This document shows, in pieces, positions 10,388-20,964 of a DNA stretch of 59,602 nt. The notes beneath the pieces were generated by a model. That model saw only the letters and a list, made by a program, of their open reading frames with translations, was not told where the DNA came from and searched no databases. A program made the position numbers and the translations under genes. Each line of letters opens with the position of its first letter. The first letter of the stretch is position 1. This DNA is from Paracoccus sp. (in: a-proteobacteria) (GTDB lineage: Bacteria > Pseudomonadota > Alphaproteobacteria > Rhodobacterales > Rhodobacteraceae): the NCBI RefSeq assembly GCF_030604785.1, contig NZ_JAUVVF010000015.1, forward strand, positions 1 through 59,602, written 5' to 3'.

Positions 10388-10579
10388 ATGACCCGCCCGA
10401 TCCTGACCGCCATCGCCCTTGCCGTGCTGGCCGCCCCCGCCGCACTGGCCCAAGGCACCGGGACGCCCACCCCCGCCCCCGTCGTGATCCAGGCGCCGCA
10501 GCCCGCCGAGGACGGAAAGCCCGCCGTGATCCCCGCCGGCAAGTCCGGCTGCGGCATGGAACGGCGGGTGATGTCCTGA
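10388..10579 (+). CDS. Small exported Pro/Ala-rich protein
   Basis: Only 63 residues. The N-terminus MTRPILTAIALAVLAAPAAL followed by AQ is a clean signal peptide with an ALA-Q type cleavage site. The mature part is about 41 residues, rich in Pro/Thr/Ala, and ends in a GCGMERRVMS tail with one Cys. AAGGAG six bases before the ATG strongly supports translation. It lies between the HNH gene and the 3' end of the Lrp pair. No family recognised. Confidence 0.75.
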   Translation: MTRPILTAIALAVLAAPAALAQGTGTPTPAPVVIQAPQPAEDGKPAVIPAGKSGCGMERRVMS

Positions 10580-10591
10580 TCCGCGACCGCC

Positions 10592-11046
10592 TCAGCCCAA
10601 GGGGCCGGGGCGGCGTTCCTCGGACAGCATGACATTGGCCTCGACCTGCCCGACGCCGGGCAGGGTCATGATGCGCCGCCGCAGGATCCGTTCGAAATCG
10701 CTGATGTCGCGTGCGGTGATCCGCAGGCGGTAATCGAACTGGCCCAGAACATGCTGGACCAGCTGCACCTCGGGGATGGCGGTCACGGCGCGCTCGAAAT
10801 CCTCGAGGCTGGTGCGGCCCTTCGCCGCCAGCTTGATGCCCAGGAAGACCGTGACCCCGAAGCCGAGCGCCGCCGGGTCCAGCACGACGCGCCGCCCCGC
10901 GATCACGCCCTGATCGGTCAACCGCTTGACGCGCCGCCAGGCCGCAGGCTGCCCGATCCCCACGGCGCGGCCCAGATCGGCGGCGCTGCGGGTCGCATCC
11001 TCGGCCAGAAGGCGCAGCAGCGCCAGATCGGTCGCATCCAGATCGG

Positions 11047-11050
<4 letters not shown>
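10592..11050 (-). CDS. Lrp/AsnC-family transcriptional regulator (second of a tandem pair)
   Basis: A 152-residue regulator with an N-terminal winged HTH (residues about 5-60, LRLLAEDATRSAADLGRAVG) and a C-terminal RAM ligand-binding domain (PEVQLVQHVLGQFDYRLRI). It starts with GTG at 11050 inside the stop of the preceding Lrp gene (GTGA, 4-base overlap), so the two are co-translated and may act as a hetero-oligomer. The pair diverges from ilvC, making branched-chain amino-acid control likely, although that is inference. Confidence 0.92.
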
Positions 11051-12653
<1,603 letters not shown>

Positions 12654-12673
12654 GCCGAGCCGAACCAGATGCG

Positions 12674-12701
12674 AATGCCGGGGGCTTTCCCCGGCATTTT
12701 G
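12674..12701 (+). terminator. Intrinsic terminator of ilvC (possibly bidirectional)
   Basis: AATGCCGGGG (12674-12683), loop GCTTT, CCCCGGCATT (12689-12698) then TTTT, about 20 bases after the ilvC stop. It also lies 3 bases past the end of the convergent Crp-type gene. Confidence 0.93.
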
Positions 12702-12704
12702 CGT

Positions 12705-13460
12705 TCAGGCCTTGTCTGTCAGCGCGCGGAACTGCCGCAGGCGGTTGCGGTCCAGCACCGTGATGCTGCCGCGCGCCAGCCGAAGGATACCCTCGTCGCG
12801 CAATTGTGCCAGCGTCCGGTTCACCGTCTGGCGCGAACAGCCGCTGAACGTGGCCAGATCGGATTGGCTGATATCGGTGCGGGGCGATTCGGCCGTGGTG
12901 AAGCGCAGAAGGTGGCTGCGGATGCGATCCTCGGACGAATAGAACAGCGCGGTCAGATGCAGGCTGTTGTCTCGGCCAAGGCGGTCGTGCAGCACGCCGG
13001 ACAGGTTCTGCAGCAACCTCTCGGCCGGCACATGGGCGCGCAGCAGGTCGGAGCCGAACCGCGCGAGGGTCGATCCTCTGCGCGCGGTGGCGCTGGCGAC
13101 GCAGGGGCGGCGGCTGAGCAGCTCGACCTCGCCCACGACCTCGCCCGCCTGGGCCAGATGGGCCAGCAGGAAGTTCCCGCTTTCATCCATCACGGAAATC
13201 TCGACCGCGCCGGCGATCACCAGATAGGCATGATCCAGATTGTCGCCCTGCGTGATGATCTGGCGCGGAGTGGCATGGCGCGTGATCTCGCAGCGCGAAA
13301 GGAAGCTGTGCAGCGAGGGCACGTCGATCCCGGCCAGCAGGGCCGCTGGATGGTTGCGCATGATCCGCGCCAGGCTGGCCGCAAGATGCAGCCCCGGCCC
13401 GGTGGGATCGATGCCAGCGGCCGCGTCGAGCCCGTCCTGTTCCGCTGTCGTCGCGCGCAC
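12705..13460 (-). CDS. Crp/Fnr-family transcriptional regulator
   Basis: A cyclic-nucleotide-binding-type N-terminal domain (QIITQGDNLDHAYLVIAGAV, with AQAGEVVGEVELLSRRP) is followed by a C-terminal HTH (LATFSGCSRQTVNRTLAQL). There is no FNR-type N-terminal Cys cluster. The start is uncertain: GTG at 13460 (AGGGA upstream, 251 residues) is my choice. TTG at 13541 would give 278 residues, and ATG at 13361 (218 residues) is also possible. It sits downstream of alkB on the same strand with 138 bp or more between. The ligand is unknown. Confidence 0.85.
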   Translation of the reverse strand: MRATTAEQDGLDAAAGIDPTGPGLHLAASLARIMRNHPAALLAGIDVPSLHSFLSRCEITRHATPRQIITQGDNLDHAYLVIAGAVEISVMDESGNFLLAHLAQAGEVVGEVELLSRRPCVASATARRGSTLARFGSDLLRAHVPAERLLQNLSGVLHDRLGRDNSLHLTALFYSSEDRIRSHLLRFTTAESPRTDISQSDLATFSGCSRQTVNRTLAQLRDEGILRLARGSITVLDRNRLRQFRALTDKA

Positions 13461-13679
13461 GAGGCTTCCCTGCACGATATCATCCAATGCCTGCTTCACC
13501 AGGCAGTAGAGGGGCAGCGGGCATGTCGATGCAAGGGACAAGTGCCTAAGATAAGAACAATCAAGGCGCTAAAATGGAACCATGTACAACCGCACGGCGC
13601 CGTTGATTGCATCTTTCGTATAGCAGAGCTCGACGGACGGAATGTCGGCTCCGCGACACTGGCGGTCGATTTCCTGCCG

Positions 13680-14828
13680 TCACAAAGCATTGCGCGGCAT
13701 GGGAAGCGTTCCGCTGTTGTAGGGCGTCCAGTCCTCGATCTCGGGATAGAAGCGTTTGCGCCATGCGCGAACGCGAGGGTTCATCCGGCGCCGCCAGAGC
13801 GGCGGCACCATCGCCACGAAGGTCATCGCGGGATAGCCCAACGGCAATTGCGGGGCCTCGTCCTCGGAATAGGTCTGCAGCAGGGGAAAGCGGCGGTCGG
13901 GCTTGTAGTGATGATCCGAATGCCGCTGCAGGTTGATCAGCAGCCAGTTCGTCGCGGTATGGCTGGCATTCCAGCTGTGGCGGGGGCGCACGGGCTCGTA
14001 TCGGCCCTCGCCCAGATGCTTGCGGGTCAGGCCGTAATGCTCGACGTAATTGGTCAGTTCAAGCTGCCAGACCGCGATGAAGGCCTGAAAGGCGAACAAT
14101 CCCAGCCCCGCCCAGCCGCCAAGCGCCAGTGCAAGGGCCAGCATCCCCGATTGCAGCGCCGCGTAGCGCCAGAAGGGGTTGCGCCGGTCCCATCGGCTGC
14201 GCCCGGCGCGGGCCAGAAAACGCGTCTCGGCCTGCCATGCGCTGCGCGGCCCCTCGGTCAGCACCCGCCAGAAGAAGCGGTAGAACCCCTCATTGTAGCG
14301 CGCCGAGACCGCGTCGCGGGGGGTCGAGACCCAGGAATGATGAACCAGAAGATGCTCGGTGCGGAAATGCGAATACAGCACTGAGGCCAGCAGCAGGTCG
14401 CCCAGCCAGCGTTCCAGCGGCGTCTTCTGGTGCAGCAGTTCATGCGCGTAGACGATGCCGATGCTGCCCGACAGGACGCCGATTCCGAAGAACAGGCCCA
14501 GCTTTTCGCCTCCCGACAGATGGCCGGTCGTCTGGACATACCAGATCGACCCGAAGATCGCGGCGAATTGCAGCGGGAACCAGATGATCGTGATGGCGCG
14601 ATGCCAGAAAAGGCGGTCGGTCGTGGTCTCGGGGTCGGGGTTTTCCTCGTTCAGGCCCAGAACGCCGTCCAGCGCGGTCGTCACATACCAGGCATAGCCG
14701 GGCAGCAGCAGCCACCACAGCCCGCCCTGCGTCGCGGCGACGACGACAAGCGGGATCATCACGATCGACAGCCAGAAGGGCGCGGCGGCGGGCAGGCGGC
14801 CCGGGCGGGGGGACGGGCTTGCGGTCAT
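13680..14828 (-). CDS. alkB: Alkane 1-monooxygenase-type membrane di-iron hydroxylase
   Basis: A 382-residue membrane protein of the AlkB/fatty-acid-desaturase superfamily. All His boxes are visible: HELLHQ, HFRTEHLLVHH, NYVEHYGL and LQRHSDHHYKP, which bind the di-iron centre; NYVEHYGL is the AlkB-specific signature. Several hydrophobic helices occupy the first 120 residues and a central stretch. Activity would be terminal hydroxylation of alkanes or similar chains with rubredoxin as donor, but no rubredoxin gene is near and the natural substrate is open. AGGGA precedes the ATG. It follows mutY by 35 bp. Confidence 0.93.
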   Translation of the reverse strand: MTASPSPRPGRLPAAAPFWLSIVMIPLVVVAATQGGLWWLLLPGYAWYVTTALDGVLGLNEENPDPETTTDRLFWHRAITIIWFPLQFAAIFGSIWYVQTTGHLSGGEKLGLFFGIGVLSGSIGIVYAHELLHQKTPLERWLGDLLLASVLYSHFRTEHLLVHHSWVSTPRDAVSARYNEGFYRFFWRVLTEGPRSAWQAETRFLARAGRSRWDRRNPFWRYAALQSGMLALALALGGWAGLGLFAFQAFIAVWQLELTNYVEHYGLTRKHLGEGRYEPVRPRHSWNASHTATNWLLINLQRHSDHHYKPDRRFPLLQTYSEDEAPQLPLGYPAMTFVAMVPPLWRRRMNPRVRAWRKRFYPEIEDWTPYNSGTLPMPRNAL

Positions 14829-14863
14829 CGGAACATCCCTGATGGGTTGCAGGCGCCGCGATG

Positions 14864-15889
14864 CTAGACCCGGATCGCGGGAAGCGCCATATCCCAGACC
14901 TTGCGCATCAGGCCGGGCAGCGCCGCGCGGTCGATCTGTCGCAGCGGCACCAGCTCTCCGCGCGTGGGGTTACCGGCCAGATCGCCCAGATGGACGGTCA
15001 GATCCAGCGAGAAATGCGTGAAGACATGCCGCACCGTGCCCAGATCGCGCCATTCCGCCGGGCCGGGCGGCGGCAGGTCGCGCCCGTCCCACCCGGCCGA
15101 GGGGAAGGCCAGCGTCCCGCCCAGAAGCCCCTTGGCGGGGCGATGCTCCAGCAGGGCCGAATCGCCCTGCCGCGCGATCCAGACCAGGCCGGTCCGCTCG
15201 GGCTTGGGCGTCTTGGCGGCCTTGCGCGGCAATTCGGCCGCGATCCCCTGCGCGCGGGCGTCACAGACGGCCATCAGCGGGCAGATCCCGCAGGCCGGGC
15301 TGCGCGGGGTGCAGATCGTCGCGCCCAGGTCCATCATCGCCTGCGCGTAATCGCCGGGTCGTTCCTGCGGGGTCATGGTCGCGGCCAGGGCAGTCAGGTG
15401 CGCCTTGGCCTCGGGCAGGGGCTGCTGGACGGCGAAAAGCCGGGCCACCACACGTTCGACATTGCCGTCCACGACCGTCTCGGGGTGCTGATAGGCGATG
15501 GCGGCGATTGCGGCCGAGGTATAGGCGCCGATGCCCGGCAGGGCCTGCAGCCCTTCGCGGGTCGTCGGAAAGCCGCCCGCTGCCGCCACCTGCCGCGCGC
15601 AGGCCAGCAGGTTGCGCGCCCTTGCGTAATAGCCAAGCCCCGCCCATTCGGCCATGACCGCCGCGTCATCCGCCGCAGCCAGCGCCTTCACGTCCGGCCA
15701 GAGCGTGGTGAAACGGCGGAAATAGTCGCGCACCGCCGCCACCGTCGTCTGTTGCAGCATCACCTCGGACAGCCAGACGGGGTAGGGGTCGGTCGGGCCG
15801 CCTCCGGGCGGCTGGCGCCAGGGCAGGACGCGGGCATGGCGGTCATACCAGGCCAGCAGGTCCGGGGCGATCACCTTGCTGTCACGCAA
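14864..15889 (-). CDS. mutY: A/G-specific adenine DNA glycosylase
   Basis: Removes A mispaired with 8-oxoguanine. About 341 residues: HhH-GPD core with WLSEVMLQQTTV (catalytic Glu), LPGIGAYTSAAIAAIA (helix-hairpin-helix, with downstream DGNVERV carrying the catalytic Asp region), the Fe-S loop Cys set CTPRSPACGICPLMAVC, and a C-terminal NUDIX-like 8-oxoG recognition domain (VWIARQGDSALLEHRPAKGL). The start is TTG at 15889 or GTG at 15874; neither has a strong ribosome site. It diverges from dciA. Confidence 0.96.
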   Translation of the reverse strand: MRDSKVIAPDLLAWYDRHARVLPWRQPPGGGPTDPYPVWLSEVMLQQTTVAAVRDYFRRFTTLWPDVKALAAADDAAVMAEWAGLGYYARARNLLACARQVAAAGGFPTTREGLQALPGIGAYTSAAIAAIAYQHPETVVDGNVERVVARLFAVQQPLPEAKAHLTALAATMTPQERPGDYAQAMMDLGATICTPRSPACGICPLMAVCDARAQGIAAELPRKAAKTPKPERTGLVWIARQGDSALLEHRPAKGLLGGTLAFPSAGWDGRDLPPPGPAEWRDLGTVRHVFTHFSLDLTVHLGDLAGNPTRGELVPLRQIDRAALPGLMRKVWDMALPAIRV

Positions 15890-15974
15890 TTATGTGGCCT
15901 TGGGGCATAGGGCGCGCTTTCATCCGGACGACGGGCTGGCTAAGTTCGGCCACGTGATAGCAGCCAAGGCAACG

Positions 15975-16517
15975 ATGTCCCAGACCCCGCCTTATCCGAC
16001 CGGACCGACAGGACGTCGCGGCAAGGGCTTCCGCCCCGCCGCCAGTCTGCTGGCCGCGCGGGTGCAGAAGGCGGCCGAAGGGCGCGGTTTCGCCGTGTCG
16101 CGCCTGTTGACCCACTGGCCCGAGATCGTCGGCGCCGATCTGGCCGCCGTGACGCGACCCGTCCGCATCAGCCACGGCCGCGGCAGCTTCGGCGCCACGC
16201 TGACGCTGCTGACCACGGGCCCCATGGCGCCCATGGTCGAGATGCGCCTGCCCGAGCTGCGCGACAAGGTGAATGCCTGCTACGGCTACAACGCGATCCA
16301 GCGCGTCACGCTGACCCAGACCGCCGCGCAGGGCTTTGCCGAGGGGCAGGCCAGCTTTGCCCACCGGCCCAAGGCCGCCCCCCCGCCCGACCCGGCAATG
16401 CAGGCCGAGGCCGCGGGGATCGCCGCCCAGTTCACCGATCCGACCCTGGCCGAGGCGATGGCGCGACTGGCGCTGAATGTCTCGGGCCGCAACAAGACCA
16501 AGACCCTGAAAGGATAA
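15975..16517 (+). CDS. DciA-like DUF721 protein
   Basis: 180 residues. The DUF721 core spans about 25-120 (ASLLAARVQKAAEGRGFAVS, LLTHWPEIVGADLAAVTRPV, LRDKVNACYGYNAIQRV). DUF721 includes DciA, the ancestral loader of the replicative helicase DnaB in bacteria lacking DnaC. The C-terminal third is Pro/Ala-rich and less conserved. The start at 15975 has AAGG upstream; a longer frame from 15876 has no good start. It heads an operon with dsbA and a CoA transferase. The link to helicase loading is by family. Confidence 0.88.
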   Translation: MSQTPPYPTGPTGRRGKGFRPAASLLAARVQKAAEGRGFAVSRLLTHWPEIVGADLAAVTRPVRISHGRGSFGATLTLLTTGPMAPMVEMRLPELRDKVNACYGYNAIQRVTLTQTAAQGFAEGQASFAHRPKAAPPPDPAMQAEAAGIAAQFTDPTLAEAMARLALNVSGRNKTKTLKG

Positions 16518-16520
16518 TTC

Positions 16521-17159
16521 ATGTTCCTTCGCCATCTCGTGGCCCCTGCCGCCACCGCGATCACCCTGGCCCTTGCGGCGCCCGCTCTGGCCCAGGACGC
16601 CCAGCCCGATACCCTGCCCGACATCGCGCTTGGCGCCGAGGACGCGCCGCTGACCGTGATCGAATATGCCAGCTTCACCTGCGGGCATTGCGCGAACTTC
16701 CACAACAACGTCTTTCCCGAACTGAAGGCCGAGTTCATCGATACCGGCCAGGTCCGCTTCGTGCAGCGCGATGTCTATTTCGATCAGGTCGGCCTCTGGG
16801 CGGGCATTCTGGCGCGCTGCGGCGGCGATGACCGCTATTACGCGATCTCGCACATGTTGTTCGAGGATCAGGCATCCTGGGCGCAGGGCGGCTCGGGCGA
16901 CGAGATCGCGGCCGGCCTGCGCCGCATCGGCCTCAAGGCGGGGCTCAGCGACGACCAGATGACCGCCTGCTGGGACGACACCGCCAAGGTCGAGCAGCTT
17001 GTGGCGACCTTCCAGGCCAATGCCACCGCCGACGGGATCGAGGCGACGCCGACCTTCATCATCGGCGGCGAGAAGGTGCCGAACCAGTCCTGGGACAGCA
17101 TGCGTTCGCTGATCCAGGCCAAGCTGGACGAGGCGGCCGAAGAAGCGCCCGCCGAATGA
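16521..17159 (+). CDS. DsbA-family periplasmic thiol-disulfide oxidoreductase
   Basis: 212 residues with a signal peptide (MFLRHLVAPAATAITLALAA, cleavage after ALA) and a thioredoxin fold. The active site CGHC (in ASFTCGHCANFH, near 51-59) and the cis-Pro loop EATPTFIIGG are present, so it should oxidise or isomerise disulfides in the periplasm. The C-terminus is acidic. The ribosome site AAAGGA overlaps the dciA stop. It overlaps the next gene by 4 bases (ATGA). Confidence 0.95.
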   Translation: MFLRHLVAPAATAITLALAAPALAQDAQPDTLPDIALGAEDAPLTVIEYASFTCGHCANFHNNVFPELKAEFIDTGQVRFVQRDVYFDQVGLWAGILARCGGDDRYYAISHMLFEDQASWAQGGSGDEIAAGLRRIGLKAGLSDDQMTACWDDTAKVEQLVATFQANATADGIEATPTFIIGGEKVPNQSWDSMRSLIQAKLDEAAEEAPAE

Positions 17160-18298
17160 CGCCTCTGGCCGGTATCCGCGTCGTCGAACTGGCGCGGATC
17201 CTCGCCGGGCCCTGGGCCGGTCAGATCCTGGCCGATCTGGGGGCCGAGGTGATCAAGGTGGAAGCCCCCGAAGGCGACGATACGCGCCGTTGGGGGCCGC
17301 CCTTCATCGACCACAAGGGGCAGCGCAGCGCGGCCTATTTCCATGCCGCGAACCGGGGCAAGGCCTCGGTCGTCGCCGATTTCCGCACGCCCGAGGGTCA
17401 GGCCCGCGTCCGCGATCTGGTGCGCGACGCCGATGTGGTGATCGAGAATTTCAAGGTCGGGGGGCTGGCGAAATACGGGCTGGATTATCCCGCATTGTCG
17501 GCGCTGAACCCGCGCCTGATCTATTGCAGCGTGACCGGCTTCGGCCAGACCGGCCCCTATGCGCACCGGGCGGGCTACGACTACATCATCCAAGGCATGT
17601 CCGGCCTGATGAGCGTGACGGGCGATCCCTCGACCCAGCCGCAAAAGGTCGGCGTGGCCGTCACGGACCTGTTCACGGGCGTCTATGCCGCGACCGGCAT
17701 TCTGGCGGCGCTGCACCAGCGGGGGCGGACCGGGCGCGGGCAGCAGATCGACATGGCGCTGATGGATGTGGCCGTCTCGGTCATGGCCAATCAGGCGATG
17801 AACTATCTGGCCAGCGGCACGCCGCCCGGCCGGATGGGCAACGCGCATCCCAACCTTGTGCCCTATGCGGTCTTCGACTGCGCCGATGGCTGGATCATCA
17901 TCGCCACCGGCAATGACGCGCAGTTCCGCAGGCTCTGCGCGGTCCTCGGCCTGCCCGCCTTGGCCGGGGCGCCCGATTACGCGACCAATGCTCTGCGGAT
18001 CACCCATCGCGAGGCGCTGACCGCCAGCCTGACCGCCGTCACGCGGGGCTGGCGGCGCGACGATCTGCTGGCCGCGCTGGAGGCCGAGGGCGTTCCCGCC
18101 GGGCCGATCAACGACATGGCCGATGTCTTCGCCGATCCCCAGGTGATCGCGCGCGGCCTGAGGATCGACCCCGAGGGCGTGCCGGGCGTCCGCCTGCCGA
18201 TCACGTTCTCGGACGCGGCGCTGGATCTGGGCCGCGCCTCGCCCGCGCTCGGGCAGGACGATCCGGGCGGCTCGGCGCCGGGCGGCGGCGGCGATTGA
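17156..18298 (+). CDS. CaiB/BaiF-family (class III) CoA transferase
   Basis: 380 residues. Family motifs: N-terminal GIRVVELARILAGPWAGQIL, ADLGAEVIKVEAP, LNPRLIYCSVTGFGQTGPYA, and GYDYIIQGMSGLMSVTG, which carries the catalytic Asp position. The group moves CoA between acyl-CoA and a carboxylic acid (formyl-CoA:oxalate, carnitine or succinyl/dicarboxylate types); the substrate cannot be read from sequence. The C-terminus ends in a Gly-rich tail (GGSAPGGGGD). It overlaps dsbA by 4 bases, an unexpected partner. Confidence 0.93.
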   Translation: MTPLAGIRVVELARILAGPWAGQILADLGAEVIKVEAPEGDDTRRWGPPFIDHKGQRSAAYFHAANRGKASVVADFRTPEGQARVRDLVRDADVVIENFKVGGLAKYGLDYPALSALNPRLIYCSVTGFGQTGPYAHRAGYDYIIQGMSGLMSVTGDPSTQPQKVGVAVTDLFTGVYAATGILAALHQRGRTGRGQQIDMALMDVAVSVMANQAMNYLASGTPPGRMGNAHPNLVPYAVFDCADGWIIIATGNDAQFRRLCAVLGLPALAGAPDYATNALRITHREALTASLTAVTRGWRRDDLLAALEAEGVPAGPINDMADVFADPQVIARGLRIDPEGVPGVRLPITFSDAALDLGRASPALGQDDPGGSAPGGGGD

Positions 18299-18365
18299 TC
18301 TTGCGCGTTTTCTGATTCACCCTGAGCCTGCGGCGGGACGCCGCGGGTAAATGGGGCAGACCATC

Positions 18366-18809
18366 ATGTTCAAGGAATTCCGCACCTTCATCGCGCGCGG
18401 CAATGTCATCGACCTGGCCGTCGGCATCATCATCGGCGCGGCCTTCACCGCCATCGTCAACTCGCTTGTCGGGGACCTGATCAACCCGATTCTGGGGCTG
18501 CTGACGGGCGGCATCGACTTCACCAATCAGTATGTCGTCCTGTCGGGCAACGTCCCCGATGGCGCCAGCCTGGAGGCCGCGCGCAATTCCGGCGCGGCGG
18601 TCTTTGCCTATGGCGCCTTCCTGATGGCGGTGCTGAATTTCCTGATCATCGCCTGGGCGGTGTTCCTGCTGGTCAAGGCGGTGAACCGCATCCAGACGGC
18701 GGCGATCAGGAAAGAGGAAGCCCCCGCGCCCGCCCCCGCCGGTCCCAGCCAGGAGGAATTGCTTGCCCAGATCCGCGACCTGCTGGCCGACCGCGCCACC
18801 CGCATCTGA
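18366..18809 (+). CDS. mscL: Large-conductance mechanosensitive channel
   Basis: 147 residues, forming a homopentameric inner-membrane channel that opens under hypo-osmotic stress. N-terminal helix [20 protein letters not shown] with the gate segment [20 protein letters not shown] (TM1), a periplasmic loop, TM2 ([20 protein letters not shown]) and a C-terminal bundle [10 protein letters not shown] after a Pro/Ala linker. The ATG at 18366 matches the family start; one at 18351 adds five residues. The open loop is longer than in E. coli. Confidence 0.97.
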   Translation: MFKEFRTFIARGNVIDLAVGIIIGAAFTAIVNSLVGDLINPILGLLTGGIDFTNQYVVLSGNVPDGASLEAARNSGAAVFAYGAFLMAVLNFLIIAWAVFLLVKAVNRIQTAAIRKEEAPAPAPAGPSQEELLAQIRDLLADRATRI

Positions 18810-18820
18810 ACGCGCGACCG

Positions 18821-18854
18821 CGCCGGGGCCGGCCGGCGTGCCGGCCCCGGCGCC
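18821..18854. terminator. Strong GC hairpin between convergent mscL and ald
   Basis: GCGCCGGGGCCGGC (18821-18834) and GCCGGCCCCGGCGC (18841-18854) make a perfect 14-bp stem with a 6-base loop. There is no T-run on either side, so it may stop transcription only with help, or protect 3' ends. Confidence 0.6.
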
Positions 18855-18865
18855 TGTGCCCGGCG

Positions 18866-19984
18866 CTACAGGCCCAGCAGCGCCTCGGGCGTGACGGCGT
18901 CGATGCCAAGTGCTTCGCCCACAGGGATCGAGGTCAGCTGCCCCTCATGCGTGGAAAGGCCCGCCCGAAGATGCGGATCGTCCGTCACCGCCTGCCGCCA
19001 GCCCTTGTCGGCCAGCGCCAGAAGATGCGGCATCGTCAAATTTCCAAGCGCCTGGGTCGAGGTGCGGGCCACCGCGCCGGGCATGTTGGCCACGCAGTAA
19101 TGGATGATGCCGTCGACCTCGTAGATCGGGTCCTGATGGGTGGTGGCGCGCGACGTCTCGAAGCAGCCGCCCTGGTCGATGGCCACATCCACCAGGACCG
19201 CGCCCTGCGGCATGGTCGCAAGCTGTTCACGGCTGATCAGCTTCGGCGCCGCTGCCCCGGGGATCAGCACGGCGCCGATGACCATGTCGGCGCGGGTGAT
19301 CGCCTCGGCCGTCGCCGGACCACTGGCGAACTGGGTGGTCAGCTTGCCCATGAAAATGTCGTCCAGATAGGACAGGCGCGGCACCGACCGGTCCATGACC
19401 GTGACATTCGCGCCCATCCCCACCGCGACCCGTGCCGCCGCCGCGCCCACGACCCCGCCGCCGATGATCACCACATTGGCAGGCCGGACCCCCGGCACCC
19501 CGCCCAGCAGCACGCCGCGCCCGCCATTGGCCTTCTGCAGCGCCCATGACCCGACCTGAGGCGCCAGACGCCCCGCCACCTCGGACATGGGCGCCAGCAG
19601 GGGCAGCCCCCCGCGCGCATCGGTCACGGTCTCGTAGGCGATGGCGGTGACGCCGCTTTTCAGCAGGTCACGGGTCTGCGGCTCGTCGGGGGCCAGATGC
19701 AGATAGGTGAACAGGATCTGCCCCTTGCGCAGCATCGCCCGCTCGGCCGCCTGCGGTTCCTTGACCTTGATGACCAGATCCGCCTCGGCGAAGACCGTCG
19801 CCGCGTCGGGCGCGATCTGTGCACCCGCCTTGGTGTAATCCTCATCCTCGAAACCCGCGCCCAGCCCCGCGCCGGTCTCGACCAGCACCTGATGGCCGCG
19901 CGCCACGGCCTCGGCGGCGGCGGCGGGGGTCAGGCCCACGCGGAATTCCTGCGGCTTGATTTCCTTCGGACAACCGATCTTCAT
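18866..19984 (-). CDS. ald: Alanine dehydrogenase
   Basis: 372 residues; NAD-dependent reversible deamination of L-alanine to pyruvate and ammonia. N-terminal [20 protein letters not shown] with substrate Arg/Lys/His residues ([17 protein letters not shown]), the NAD fold [20 protein letters not shown] near 170, and the catalytic region around [22 protein letters not shown] lies before the ATG at 19984. It diverges from an Lrp-type regulator, the common arrangement for alanine-induced ald. Confidence 0.98.
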   Translation of the reverse strand: MKIGCPKEIKPQEFRVGLTPAAAAEAVARGHQVLVETGAGLGAGFEDEDYTKAGAQIAPDAATVFAEADLVIKVKEPQAAERAMLRKGQILFTYLHLAPDEPQTRDLLKSGVTAIAYETVTDARGGLPLLAPMSEVAGRLAPQVGSWALQKANGGRGVLLGGVPGVRPANVVIIGGGVVGAAAARVAVGMGANVTVMDRSVPRLSYLDDIFMGKLTTQFASGPATAEAITRADMVIGAVLIPGAAAPKLISREQLATMPQGAVLVDVAIDQGGCFETSRATTHQDPIYEVDGIIHYCVANMPGAVARTSTQALGNLTMPHLLALADKGWRQAVTDDPHLRAGLSTHEGQLTSIPVGEALGIDAVTPEALLGL

Positions 19985-20114
19985 GATTTTCCTCCCTATT
20001 TTCCGCCATGGTGCCAGCATGAACGCGCAAGGTGCTGCGAAGATGCGCCGCGCCCTGCCAAGGCGGTGCAAGATCCTTCTGGCAAAGCGCCGGTTGATCG
20101 AAGAAACTGCGCCC

Positions 20115-20576
20115 ATGGCCGAACTGGACGCAATAGACCGCCGAATCCTGTCCCTGCTTCAGAAAGAGGGGCGAATCAGCAATGCCGAGCTGGCGCTGCG
20201 GGTGCATCTGTCGCCCTCGGCCTGTCACCGCCGGGTCCAGCGGCTGGAGGAATCGGGCGTGATCTCGGCCTATGTGGCGCTGCTGGATGCCCGCGCCCTG
20301 CGCCGCCAGACGACCGTCTTCGTGGAAATCACCCTGTCGGGGCAGGCCGACGAGGTGCTCGAGGCGTTCGAGCGCGGCGTCGCCCAGATCCCCGACGTGT
20401 TGGAATGCCACCTGATGGCGGGGACGGCGGATTACCTGCTCAAGATCGTGGTCGAGGATACCGACGATTTCGCGCGCATCCACCGCCAGCATCTGGCGCG
20501 CCTGCCGGGCGTCGCGCAGATGCATTCCAGCTTCGCGCTGCGCACCGTGTTCCGCACAACGGCGATCCCGGTCTGA
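20115..20576 (+). CDS. Lrp/AsnC-family regulator, probable regulator of ald
   Basis: 153 residues: HTH (DAIDRRILSLLQKEGRISNA, SPSACHRRVQRLEESGVI) and RAM domain (DVLECHLMAGTADYLLKIVV). Divergent from ald across 130 bp, so an alanine-responsive activator (AldR/BkdR type) is the natural reading. The start at 20115 puts the HTH at the usual place; the frame is open further upstream (to 19956) but overlaps the ald start region. It ends in a strong shared terminator. Confidence 0.93.
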   Translation: MAELDAIDRRILSLLQKEGRISNAELALRVHLSPSACHRRVQRLEESGVISAYVALLDARALRRQTTVFVEITLSGQADEVLEAFERGVAQIPDVLECHLMAGTADYLLKIVVEDTDDFARIHRQHLARLPGVAQMHSSFALRTVFRTTAIPV

Positions 20577-20604
20577 CGGCCGGTCAAGCGGCTGACGGCA
20601 AAAG

Positions 20605-20637
20605 AAAACCCCCGCGACACGGCGTCGCGGGGGTTTT
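20605..20637. terminator. Bidirectional intrinsic terminator (lrp / rpsU)
   Basis: AAAACCCCCGCGAC (20605-20618), loop ACGGC, GTCGCGGGGGTTTT (20624-20637). A-run on one side, T-run on the other, between the convergent lrp and rpsU genes. Confidence 0.95.
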
Positions 20638-20661
20638 CGGATTACACAAGATCGCGTCGTC

Positions 20662-20868
20662 TTACAGTGCGCCTTCGCGCTGTGCCTTTTTACGGGCCAG
20701 CTTGCGGGCGCGGCGAACGGCCTCGGCCTTTTCACGGGCTTTCTTGACCGACGGCTTCTCGAAATGCTGCTTGAGCTTCATTTCGCGGAAGACACCTTCG
20801 CGCTGAAGTTTCTTCTTCAGGGCGCGGAGCGCCTGTTCGACGTTGTTGTCGCGAACATTGACCTGCAT
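20662..20868 (-). CDS. rpsU: 30S ribosomal protein S21
   Basis: 68 residues, very basic, beginning [20 protein letters not shown], the S21 signature, with [20 protein letters not shown] following. S21 helps base-pairing of mRNA with the 16S 3' end. AGGAAGG lies 13-14 bases upstream, a long spacing. A stand-alone gene. Confidence 0.98.
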   Translation of the reverse strand: MQVNVRDNNVEQALRALKKKLQREGVFREMKLKQHFEKPSVKKAREKAEAVRRARKLARKKAQREGAL

Positions 20869-20964
20869 GTGGTTGTCACCACCTTCCTAGGTTAGAGTTG
20901 ATCGAATTGCAGGAAGCGCCCCGTTATCACCGGCGGGGGCATTTGTCCAGAGACGAGGCAGGCC

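Noticed and set aside
13643..13658. TGTCG-N6-CGACA upstream of the Crp-type gene as its operator
   Set aside because: Arms are only 5 bp with high GC content and do not match a Crp/Fnr half-site; expected by chance in this DNA.
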